This document shows, in pieces, positions 1-10,645 of a stretch of 64,000 bases of DNA. Positions within the stretch are counted from its first letter, which is position 1; each line of letters begins with the position of its first letter. The stretch is from contig CP034984.1 in assembly GCA_004026145.2 (NCBI GenBank), positions 1,920,946 through 1,984,945 on the forward strand. Direction: 5' to 3'. Source of the stretch: Takifugu bimaculatus (taxonomy: Eukaryota > Chordata > Actinopteri > Tetraodontiformes > Tetraodontidae). Under the pieces are notes generated by a model. It saw only the letters and a program-made list of their open reading frames with translations, was not told where the DNA came from and did no database searches. The position numbers and the translations under genes were made by a program.

Positions 1-3000
1 AGTGAAAATGCTTGTTCCTCGCTTCGGCATCGGTGCGTTTAGGAGTATCTGTGATTACTGTAGTTTTTTGGACACGAATCCCATATTTCTATATTTATCT
101 CTGCTTCCCAGCTGCCATTTTCCCCTCTTAAACTATGCTAAGCATACATCTATATGCTACCGCAGAAGGACGGTGGTGTCGGGCTTTGAACCCCCCCACC
201 TTCCTTTAAACTGCGCATCCCTTTAAAGATGGAGAACTCGTTAAGTGTCTCTGCAGAGCTGATCGTTTTGGCTAGAAGATTAATCGGTGTTAGACTCAAT
301 CTGTTTCAGGTGGCAGATATTATCAGGCTAACTCCAGGCATCACAAGGCGTCTAAAGCTGCTTTGCTCAGCCAAAGCTGATCAGCCATTACTCACCAGTT
401 AAATTTCTTTCTCTTGGTCTGTGTTGCGCACGTACGTGGAACATAAATAGCGGGATGTGCTCTGTGGTCAGAACACAATGCTCAGAGCTGCAGAGGGAGG
501 ACAAAGCATTTATGGAGCAGGTCTATTTTTGGGCTCTTAATGGACTTGTTCCCATTTGCTATAGGAGCAGCGGTCCTGGCTGACTGGTGTTCTGTCTCAT
601 TTTTGCCACCGAGCTGATTGTTGTTCTGAGTTCTGGATTTTCTTTCCTGGGGGTTGTTCTTAAAAATTGTGAGTCAGGAGGCCATTTTAGGTGGCTTCTC
701 TCACCACGTCACCCTCTCGTGCTTGCGTCAGGTCAGGATTTTGGCCTCAGACTGGGTAAATAAATGAAAGCACATCAGCCTATGGTCCAGAGTTCACGCT
801 GCCTCGAGCTGCGTGTCTCCGTTCAGTTTAGATGCTGGTCTCAGTTCCTCCACCGTGATCATGGGCTAATGCCGCCCTCAGCTTATTACTGTTTAGGCAT
901 GTCAGGGAGGGTCAGGGTGCTGAAGGAGCAGCCATCATCTCCCTGCTGCTTTCAAGAACATCAGACTGTCTCTGTAGTCCACAGCTCTTTGGTTTGGTAT
1001 CACTGGGACTCTGGAAGTCACCCCCACCTACTGCTGTTCAGCTAATTCAAAGCTTCTATCCTTCCTTTTGGTGTCCATATCTCACGATTACAGAGACAAG
1101 CAGAAGGGAAATGAAGTGAAAAGCATCTCTTGTAGATGGAACCCCAGAGTTTGACTCTTTTTTTTTTAAACTGTTTTAATTGCAGATTTTAGAAGAAAGG
1201 GCAGGCAGTGGGAGAGCTGAGAGGTGGGAGAGAAGTCAGCCGTTCTGGTTTAAAGCCTTCCCTTTCCTCCAAACACCTTCCACTTCCCCCTCACAAATAA
1301 ACGCGAGCTGCGATAGAAAGTGCTGGCTGTGTGTGTGGTTTTGCTGAGTCAGGCCGTGCATGGCTTACGCTGGGCCCAACCATGGCTGAAGGGGAGAAAT
1401 GGGACCTCTCTCTGCCTCCTCCCTCAGCTGTTAAACATGTACATACAGCGCATCAAACGTTCTCTTTGAAAGCACATCCTTGTCTTGTGCGATTGCCTGG
1501 TGTTGCGGGACGGTAACCTTCAGTCTCTTTCGTCTTTCTAACAAAATCAGCACTTCCTGCCAGGGTGGACAGCTAGACAAATGATTTTGTTGGCCACGCA
1601 AGGCAGGGGCTAATTTTTAGGTGAGCGCAGCGCTTCAGAAAAGATTTGCAGCGCTGAAATTAGAGGCTGTCAAATGCCCCGTGTCTCCAGTGATGGCTCT
1701 GCACAGCCCCTTTATGTTAATGTGGCATTTCAGCAGGAGGAAATTGGAAGGAGGCGGGGGGCTGCCCGCGGTGGCTCTGTGCACTCGTCACGTGCACACA
1801 CTTATAATTATTTTCTCTTGTTATTTGAAGGCTGGACCCCGTTCTTTGGGGTAAATGGCACAGATTACGTTGCTTCTGTTGCATGCTTTATTCCGAGTCC
1901 TGATTTTCTTTCCATTTAAAACAACAATACCTTATTTTTCCACCGGTGGACCTCCTACACGTGCTGAGCAGTGAAGTGGCCTGTGATGAACAGTCCCCTT
2001 TGTACATTTCCAACCAGATTAAAACCAGAAAATGCCAGGTATACATGTGCTGCAGTGCTTTAGATGTACCGTATGCTTAGCCCTTGCCCGATCTTGATCA
2101 GATTTTAGATGTTTCGCTTAACTGTGCAGGCATTTGTGATCCGCCACCCATCTTTGCTCAGTATCTTGTTGTTTCCCGCCCTCTCTGCTTTATTTATTCT
2201 GTTTCATGCGACCTAAAGCTGCTGCTGCTGTTCAGGATTGACTCAATTTGTCGACCGTAGACATTTACACAGCTTTGGATGAATCCACCTTCAGAGCTGC
2301 TTGCCGTTGTTTGGACCCGGCTGGTGCCGGATAGAATGGCTCCGGGCAAGGTTTCGTGGCTTGTTTGTATATTTCGGATGAGTTCCGCGGGTTCTGTGAG
2401 TGCAGCTGCAGGCCAGATGTCGACGTGGATCCTCGTTAGCCCCTATGAGTGGATCCATCACACGTCGGTCGGTCTGCCTGGAAAAGTAAATCAACTCACC
2501 AGATCTATTTACAGAAGGATGCCCGTGTTCCAATTTAGCCTCAGTTGAAGGTTCGGGCTGAGATTTCAGACGTGCTGTGCTCGGGGCATCTGAGTTAAGC
2601 ATCAGGTTCCCTCGCTGGGGTTTAATATAGAATGTCCAACTGCTCACTCAACTCATGAGACGTGGAAATAACGCCCACTGGCTGCACACAGCACATAATT
2701 CCTGGTGGTCCTGCCAAGCGGCACACTTTGTTACACTCAGATCTGGGTAGTTAAACACAACCCGTTTCTCCCTGCTCTTCCTTTCGTAGAATTGTAGATT
2801 AATATTTTGTTCAGGGGAGGCTTGACACACAATTATCAGAGCCGTAACAACTTTGGAGGACGCACAAACACTTTTACCCCCTAATGGAAGCAGTGCAGCA
2901 TTTCCATGTGCACATTTGGGAGAAACGTGCTGTTCTTTGTTTGTGGGTAGAGTGTGTGTCTGTGTGTGTGTGTGTATGTGTGGGGGTGAGACTGAGGTCC

Positions 3001-3314
3001 ATTAGTTTTATCTGACAGCAGAATCAGATCTGAAGGCATGTATCTGAGCCTGAGTGATTCTCAGCAGCGCTTCTGTCCTGGCTAGTAGCTGCTTGATGGG
3101 CTGCTGCATTAGCCGACTGCTGCAGGGAGTGCTGGGTAAAAAAAGAGACCATCTTTGACCTCTTCATAATGCACACGTTTTTTTTCTACGCCACAATTAA
3201 ATTAAATAGCAGTTACGGTAATGTGCTCCCAATATAAGACCCTTGTTATGTCTGGAACAAAACCAGAGAAATGGTGTATTCAGATACTGACGTCGTCCGA
3301 TTTGTGTTTTTCAG
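1..3314 (+). other. qki: qki intron 1 (3' part)
   Basis: No exon is visible in this stretch. It is mixed-composition intron sequence with a short GT-rich run near 2952-2986. The acceptor is a T-rich tract ending in CAG at 3312-3314, directly before exon 2. The short open frames here have no family resemblance and no codon-like bias. Confidence 0.85.
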
Positions 3315-3457
3315 AAATCAACAGAGTCCGTAAGGACATGTACAGCGACACAGTGAATGGCCTTGTGGACAAACCCCCCCTGGAGCTGCCCGAGCCTGTA
3401 GGAGCCATCGTCCACCTGCAGGAAAAACTGTTTGTGCCTGTCAAAGAGTACCCTGAC
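3315..3457 (+). CDS. qki: qki exon 2: end of QUA1 and start of KH domain
   Basis: This 143-base exon opens with the last two bases of a Glu codon split with exon 1 (Glu48 on a 341-residue numbering) and ends in phase 0 at a GTAAGT donor. It encodes INRVRKDMY at the start and LQEKLFVPVKEYPD at the end, both near-identical to vertebrate QKI. It finishes the QUA1 dimerisation helix and begins the KH fold. Glu48 is the residue changed in the mouse qk-kt4 allele, so the split codon is functionally important in the family. The middle is unusual: the linker reads VNGLVDKPPLELPEPVGAIVH, whereas mammalian QKI has a Ser-Thr-Glu-Lys-Arg linker there (from memory). That divergence lies between two conserved helices and suggests a relaxed paralogue. 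The 5' border is set by TTTTTCAG just upstream. Confidence 0.96.
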
Positions 3458-4265
3458 GTAAGTGCAAATAACAGCAGAGCATTCTGCCTAATTATTGTTA
3501 TCTCTGGACTCCTCTGTTCCTCCAAAACACACCATTACTCCATCAGCTGTCACAGATTTTGTAATGGCACAATCATTCGAGTGATGTTCGCATTCAGGGT
3601 GCATTGTGTGTCCATTCTCACTCCTTTCCTTTGCATAAGGACAATTGGGGGTTAGATGTAGGGCAATTTATCATTCCAGATGATAGATGGGTGTTAGAGC
3701 AGCATGGGTGATTGCTCACGGGTTACGCCTGCATCCATGTCTGCGTCCACTACATTAACAGCCCGGTCCTGTGTGTATTTGTAGGGTTGTGACCACTGTC
3801 ACAGTCGGTCACCTTTCTCATGGTAATCTGCGGGCAACCACGTGAAAGGATGTGTCACGTCTTGTCGAGCAACATTTCTCTTCATAATCCCAGCTGTTTG
3901 GAGTGAGGAAATGAATGGGGGGAGGGCGACGCGGGATAAGAGGCCCGTGGAGCGGGGCAAGGTCTAGTCAGGCGTGGATTGCATTTTCTCCCTGACAGGA
4001 TTGATAAAGGGCACTGGGGGATTCGTTGGGATCAGCTTAAGTCCCACCTTTAGACCAGACCCATCCTCTGAGCTCAGGCTAAAGCAACCAACCAGGACTC
4101 GGTGTACTTGTTTTAAAGTAGCTTTAGGGGCAAATGCCACATGTAACTCTTTTACCTTAATGCGCTGAGCCACTGTTTAATGTTCAGCCTTTTTGGATGC
4201 CGTGATGTAATTATTTGAAAGTGTTACTGATCCAAGGTTACCGTGGAACTACTGTGGATCCAGAT

Positions 4266-4266
4266 T

Positions 4267-4299
<33 letters not shown>
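4266..4299. repeat. (GT)n microsatellite
   Basis: About 17 uninterrupted GT units inside intron 2. It is likely polymorphic and able to form Z-DNA. Confidence 0.97.
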
Positions 4300-4302
<3 letters not shown>

Positions 4303-7300
4303 GCCTGTATTCTGCAGGATGATCTTTAGTGTGGAATAAATGCTAGATCTTTTGAAGGGAAGGGAAAGGAAACAAATAATGGGGATTAGGGGGGAAATGT
4401 CACTTCCAATCTCTCTCTGCCCATTGGTGAAAGAAGAGGAAAATATAATGATGGTGATTACTGGGCTGGAGAATATTTCCCACATTGAAATGCGTCTGTG
4501 ATGCAGTTTGAGGCCTCCCAGGAGAGCAGGGTCTGATAGTCTGGCTTTATCTCGCCTTCCATCCGCCATTTGTGTTTGTTTTCCAAACTTTTGTCTTCAT
4601 CCTATTGTCTTCCGTTCCCCACTTTTAATCTGCAACCTTAACTTGTCCAGTCTGGACACGTTGCTGCATGTCGATTCTACAGAAATAACTCGCCATCGCG
4701 TTCTACTTCCTCTGACCCTCCCCTGGTCTCTATGTGCACCTCTCGCCTCTCTATAAAACGCTGGCCTGGGTCAGTCTGTCTCTCCGTCTGTCCTCACTCT
4801 TTTCCCAAAGTCAGCCGTTCCCTGGTTTTGTCAGTGTCGCAAAGCTCTGTGAGCTTTGACTGGCAGCCGAGTCACTGGCTATCTGATAACTTCAACCTTC
4901 AATTAAACGCTATCTGCAGCTCTGCTTTTCTTCTAAACGCACTCGCACACACACGCACACACACACACTCACACATCGATAGGCAGCTCACTGACAGCTC
5001 AGCATGTCATTTCCGCTGACCTTCAGGCATCTGATAAGATGTGACATGTCTTTTAAGTTTGGCTCTGTCCCCACTGTATTCCCTCTGTTTTTGTATTTGC
5101 CAGAAGTTTTGCCTTTTTCATTCAAGACAAAACCCTCGGTGACATTTGACTTTTAAGGAGGGGATAACTCCTGAGCCACGTGTACGTTTTGGCTTCATCA
5201 TTTTTTGCCAAACAGAAATGGAACTATGGCACTGGGATTACTTTTTACTGGCATAGTGCTGCGATGTTCCAAGATTCCATTAGTCTCCATTCAGGCTGTA
5301 GGAAAACAACATCCTCTCATTCACTTCACGTGATTCATGACATTAAAAAGTTTAAATGGGAGGACTATTGTCGTTTATATCAATGCTGCCCCCTACTGTT
5401 GGTATATTCATGACATTTAAAGTGACCCAGCAGGAAAATAAAAGAGCCATTAACTACAGCTAAAAGTGTGGTCACTAACCTCTGTGACGGAAGCTTATCC
5501 TTAATTTCCAATGGACGATCAGAAATGCAAAACAGCAGAGACGTCTCCGCTTTTGCTTGGCTTGGTTTTGCTCTGGTGGTGTGTTTTTAGAGATCTCATG
5601 GTTGCTGCCCTCCATCTCAGGCTTCCTGTCCCATGCTTCCTTTCAAAATAAAGGTCTGGATGGAGGCTTCCCGTTGAACATCCAGGTTCAAACATTATAA
5701 ATTCTAACGATAACTTAAATCTCAGTATACTTCTCTCTGCATCTACAACTATTTGTGCATTCTAAAAAGACCATAAATCTCTATTAGGCTCCCATTTGTT
5801 GAAAGACACACACTGTTTACATGAAGGTGTTTAGAGAGGAACTGAGGGTTGATGGATGTGTATTTACAGCTCACAGTTTACTCCAGATTGTGATGAGCAA
5901 AACTGACCGCTAAAGGACACATCTTATTTAAATTGTGTTTATCGAAAAGTTCACAAACTCTGATTCAGACTTTTTTTTCCAGCCGCCATCGATCGTTATG
6001 CCTTCCGTCTGTCTCTCCGCTCCTGCAATTCTACCCTGCCTGCAACCCTAAAGTAAACCCAAACAGAATTATCAACAGAGTGTTGGATTAGGCGCTAAAC
6101 GCCGGCTGTGTAGAATAGGCAGCTTTGAAGTCTGCAGGGCTTTGAGGCGAAAATGTCACCAGAGAAATCTGAGGGTAATTTCCCTTCCTTGCCGCTGCAG
6201 GTGAGGCATCTGTGTGATATCCATCTCGTGTTTTTCTTCCCTCTTCACGTTTTATCATGTGAAATATGTTAAAACGCCGCTGTGCACAATAGCACATTGT
6301 TTTTGAGCATTGAAACAGGTGAATGAAAGTGGGGGGGTGGAGATTCTCTCCCTAAACATGAATGAGTGTGTATCATCACAGGAACATTGATTTTTGTTGT
6401 GTTAGAGGAATGATGAGATCGTCTGAGGGATTCGGGTTTTTGGAGCAAACAGTTGAAGCTCTGTAGTGGTGCAGAGTGTGTTAGCTGGAGCTCTAAAGGG
6501 CATATGTTCTGTAGCATTTGGGGCAGGTTTAGGTTAAAACCATGGAGATGAACAGCGTGGATAAAACGACATTGCCTGGCGTCGCCACACATTCCAGCTT
6601 ACACTGAATGAACTGTTCCTCATTTCCATAAGCTCGGTGGGGCCAGCTAATAAGCGATTCATATTCAGCCCCCGGTCTGGTCCCGCTTTGTGATAAGCTC
6701 CGTGCACGCAGAGCCAGGGCCCTCAGCATGATCTCATTTCCTGTCTCCCCCACCGCCACAAACAAACGGCGTGAAAGGCACAATTGTTCTGTTTCCCCGA
6801 GCTTTGTCGGTCAAAGCGCTGTTGTTCACACATAAACAAACCCATGTGACGGTCACGACTGAGCGTCTGCGCGAAGTTCACATCACGCATTAAATACACA
6901 AACACACACTCGCATAGAGACGCAGGCACAGATGCACAGGCAGCACGGCGAGCCTGTGGAGTAGCGATAACTGTGGTTAAACAAAGGCCCTTTAATGTCA
7001 GCGTAAGCCCCCGTCCTGAAGGGGTCTGGGTCTGAATGCGCACTCGCTTGCACCTATCCATATCTGTGTTTGTTTGGGAAAACTTGGGAAAACTCAGATG
7101 AAATGAAAAATGGGTGAAATAGTTGCTCTTTCAAAGGGCCTCAGTGTCTTTTATCCTCTCAGCCTTTCAATGAGCAAAGAAAAGAGAGAAACCCAGACTG
7201 TTGGAAGCTGGCGGAGTTCAGGTATTATCTTTGTTACTATTGTGAATTCCAGCTCCATTGCGATCATTTGTGCAGGAATCAAAAGCAAGAACAAATTTGA

Positions 7301-7437
7301 ATCATTGATTTAATCATTGATTTTTTTTTATTTTTTATTTTTGTTTCAAACCAGACAAATCAAACACTGATGGCTTTTACTTCGCCTCCAGCCCGCAGAG
7401 CGAATGTTGATCGAATGGCATGAAAGCAAGAAAACTA

Positions 7438-8358
7438 CCGTAATTTCCGGACTACAGAGCGCACCTGATTATAAGCCGCATAATCTAATTTTAGAAAGAA
7501 AATCAATTTTGTACTTATACAAGCCGCACTGGTTTTTAAGCCGCAGGTATCCCACGTAGTAATATGAAAAATTAGATTGAAAACATTCAGTACCGGTAGA
7601 TGTTTTTATTACCGTAAGAGACGAGTCACTGACGAGTGACAGACAGGTAAGAAACAACAGCCACTCTTTTCACTTGTATGTTTATACAGAGACCTTAAAT
7701 CCAAATTTTATCACGTCAGGATTTCTTAACTTTTCTTTTAATTTAATCCGCTTAGCAACAAAAACAAATACATTGTACCGGTAAATGCTTTTTTTCTAAC
7801 GGTGTCTGTATCGTTTGTATCAGCTACACACAAATTATGTTGTTTATGCTTTTTTACTCAACAATGAACAATCTAAAACTCCCCGATGGCCCACCTCTAA
7901 ATTCTTCTATTTTCATGGCGGTGGCGATTGCTTTTGCCTTCCGTCTGATTTGTACAGCGGAAACACCGCGGCCGCCTGCTCTCTGTGTGTTCACCCAGTC
8001 TTCCAGAACGTTCTCAAGCTCGGGCCACCTGCGATGTTTACGTCTAAAAGCTTTTATCGTCTTTTTGCTTTCGATCAGTTCTTCAGGTGGGCGTCTCCAC
8101 CTTCTCGCCATTGGTTACCGTAATGTACGACAAGATTACGCAGCTCGAGTTCCTTCTTCAACCGCCAGAGTGATCGCTTTTAACTTAAAAGTCGCATCAT
8201 ATGCTTTTCTTCTAGTATTTTCCATGCTGATGAGGGTTAGTAAAAATGACTGATTCACAATAGTTGTGATAGAGCGCCACGAAAAAAACCATAAATAAGC
8301 CGCACCGTAGAATAGTGTATAGTGTAAAAAGTAGCGGCTTATAGTCTGAAAATTACAG
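7438..8358 (-). mobile_element. Pogo-like (Tc1/mariner superfamily) DNA transposon remnant
   Basis: A segment of about 920 bases has imperfect terminal inverted repeats. The left end reads CCGTAATTTCCGGACTAC and the reverse complement of the right end reads CTGTAATTTTCAGACTAT. A TA dinucleotide precedes the left end, as expected for a TA target site; the right-hand copy is degraded to TG. The AAGCCGC heptamer recurs just inside both ends (near 7475, 7522, 7540, 8298 and, inverted, 8335). The interior carries a broken minus-strand transposase N-terminal region with a CENP-B-type helix-turn-helix, but no DDE catalytic domain is visible. It is therefore a non-autonomous, internally deleted copy. 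Elements with these ends are common in fish genomes (from memory). It lies in intron 2 of qki, antisense to the gene. Confidence 0.85.
7854..8225 (-). pseudogene. Broken pogo-type transposase, N-terminal DNA-binding part
   Basis: Two minus-strand frames make up one decayed reading frame. The first starts at 8225 with a Met-Glu-Asn-Thr-Arg-Arg-Lys peptide and runs 29 residues (ending VEEGTRAA) before a stop at 8136-8138. The second, 8111 to 7854, is in another frame and continues with WPELENVLEDWVNTQRAGGR, the CENP-B-type helix-turn-helix seen in pogo/Tigger transposases, followed by a Val-Gln-Ile-Arg-Arg-Lys-Ala-Lys-Ala helix. About 25 bases between the halves contain the frame break. The DDE nuclease region that should follow is missing, so no active enzyme can be made. 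The family reading rests on the tryptophan-rich motif and the flanking inverted repeats. Confidence 0.82.
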
Positions 8359-10280
8359 TGTCTTTTTGTGGATCCAGAGGCGGCTCCATTGTCAACAGGC
8401 GGTGACATGTCCCCAGTCTATGTAGCATTGATGGCGCCCTGTACTGATTATCCTGCCATTACAAGTGCAGTTCCATACAGGTTGAATTTCCCTGCGCACT
8501 TTTGATAACTCGTCCACTTTGCCCTCCATCTGCGGCTGAAAATGGGAGCCGTCCTCCCCGACAGCACATCAACATCTGCAGAAATGCTGAAGCAGAGCAG
8601 CGATCCAGGGAGCACCGAGGGGGAGAGCGATCCGTCACCATTAACATCAAGCTGTATTGAATTAATGAGATGTTTTTGGCAGGCGTTTTATTGACTGTAG
8701 GGTTATACTTCTAATTATGAGGTTTCATTCAATTGTAAAGGTGATTTACACCGTGGAGGCCTTGTTACGCCGTGTGACATTTAAAGCACAGAACAAAAAT
8801 AACCCTTTTAAATTTAGAATGGCAGCACCCACCGTGTCACCTCTTTAATTTTTGCGAGCGTGTAAAGCTTCCTCTGTCTTTATTTCTGTCACAAGCCTTT
8901 TCTCGCGCTACTACTCATCAGTTTTCGCTTCTTTGGTCCTATTCGCTGTCATGTGATCATTGGCATATTAATACCCACAGACACGTACAGTTTCCTGTTA
9001 GGAGGATGTTTGTAGAAGCAAAAGAGAGAAAGCACAGTTAAATATTAAATCCCCTTCATCTATCCTTGTATTTTAAATGCACAATTCCTGTATTATTGAC
9101 TTGTGGTTCTGTAATTCATTGGCTGTAAGTATAATATGAGCTGAAGGTAAAAGCTGAAGCGTACTGGTGACTTGTAAGCACAGAAACCAAGATATATAAA
9201 AAAAAAAAACACTTGTATAAACTAGATATAATATGACGCCTAAGCTGCCAGCAGGGTTAGCTGTCTAATAACACCCAGGAAACTGTCACCGTAGCCTCTC
9301 TATTGCTTTAGAGGCTGTGTCTGTTTCTATATGTCAGAGCGCCGCCACTATGTCCAGGGCTGGGGGCTCCGTCTCGTCTGCAGCGGGTGCTGTGATGCAG
9401 ACAGACATGGCTGCTTGTGTGTGTAAAGGTGTGGGTTAGTGCAAGGTGGGAGGCCACCACGCATTGTTGGTGGCTGACCTCGGCCTCCAGAGGTCACTGG
9501 GCTCACATTTGCCCACTGGTTTCCACGTTACATGAAGAGCAGCAAAGCATGCTGGATCTTTGTGCAGCTGTTGATGCTATCACCATCCGCGGGGACCCTC
9601 TCGGGCGTCCTTCTCCTGCCAGACTGGAACAGGGAGAGCAGATAGTTGCAGGCAGTCACAACATCAGGACAGAAGAAGGGAGGGGGGGGGGGACAGCCCG
9701 CAGGTTTAAACTGTCCTCGTCAGTTTTTGTTTGCACGGTCTGAGGGAAATACTGCGACATCACATTCCATTTGTGGAGCCTTTGTAATTAAACGTGACTC
9801 CTCTGATGGCCTTTTGGAAGTCACAGATGCAGCCGTGCGCCAAAGTGTGTAAACAGATGTGACTATGCTTAAGAATTTAATGTAGGGGCATCACGGCTCG
9901 TTGTATCTGCTCAAGATGGGAACACTTGTGCTCGTCATTGCCATGGAAAACCTCCCATTATGCCAGGGAGTATTTAAATGTTTCAACTCCGTACACAGGC
10001 CCTTGTACCCATCATGCCCTGCTCCCACTCATGGCACTCTAACGGTTGAGTTTGTTTTCCTCACTCTGTTCCTTCCCATCTGTTTTTGTTGGGCCTAAAA
10101 TTGTCCTGGATTATTCCAGCATATTTTTCCCTTTATCCTGTTGGAAGCCTGTTTCAGTTGAAGGGGATTAGCTCGTTAAATACATTTCTTTTTGGAACAA
10201 AGCTCCAATGCCACACACCAGTGAAGAAAAAAGGGGCCTTGATAATGAAAGTGTATGAAGTGCGACGCCTTACTTCACCT

Positions 10281-10282
<2 letters not shown>

Positions 10283-10311
<29 letters not shown>

Positions 10312-10312
10312 C
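10283..10312. repeat. (CAT)n trinucleotide repeat
   Basis: About nine ATC/CAT units in intron 2, roughly 220 bases before exon 3. On the sense strand it would read as polyhistidine in one frame, but no coding context supports that. Confidence 0.95.
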
Positions 10313-10528
10313 TCTGCCTCTTCCACATCACGCTTACTGAGTTTAATCTCCCGTAGTTCATTTTCATTGTTCACCATTTTACATCACTTCATTTAATGTT
10401 ATTATTAAATCTCTGTTCATGTTTACGTAGTAGATGCAATTCAGGGCAATATGATTATTCTATAACTGTACAGTTCTCAGCCTCATATATGACATGTACA
10501 TTTACCTATTCTCTTTCTGTATTTCTAG

Positions 10529-10645
10529 TATAACTTTGTGGGGAGAATTCTGGGCCCGCGGGGACTCACGGCCAAACAGTTGGAAGCAGAAACAGGATGC
10601 AAAATCATGGTGCGAGGCAAGAGTTCCATGAGAGACAAAAAGAAG
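10529..10645 (+). CDS. qki: qki exon 3: KH domain core with GXXG loop
   Basis: This 117-base exon encodes exactly 39 residues (96-134) in phase 0. It begins YNFVGRILGPRGLTAKQLE and continues with the Glu-Thr-Gly-Cys-Lys-Ile-Met-Val-Arg-Gly-Lys segment. It carries the signature Gly-Pro-Arg-Gly loop, where the KH fold grips the RNA backbone, and the following helix. The basic Lys-Lys-Lys end leads into the extended variable loop of STAR-type KH domains. Conservation with vertebrate QKI is almost complete; a Tyr replaces the Phe of human QKI at the first position and Ser-Ser replaces Gly-Ser before Met-Arg-Asp. The acceptor is ATTTCTAG and the donor GTGAGC. Its phase matches the ends of exons 2 and 4. 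Confidence 0.98.

Larger units (their letters stand above)
3458..10528 (+). other. qki: qki intron 2
   Basis: This 7071-base intron runs from GTAAGT to TTTCTAG. It contains a (GT)n microsatellite at 4266-4299, a decayed pogo-like element at 7438-8358 and a (CAT)n run at 10283-10312. No further exon of quaking or another gene is recognisable. Confidence 0.85.

Noticed and set aside
150..215. Possible minus-strand tRNA T-loop (GGTTCAAAGCC)
   Set aside because: The remaining arms are absent; the match is an isolated short motif.
10282..10320. Polyhistidine-coding (CAT)n as part of an exon
   Set aside because: It lies deep in intron 2, with no splice sites fitting the quaking frame and no counterpart in QKI proteins.
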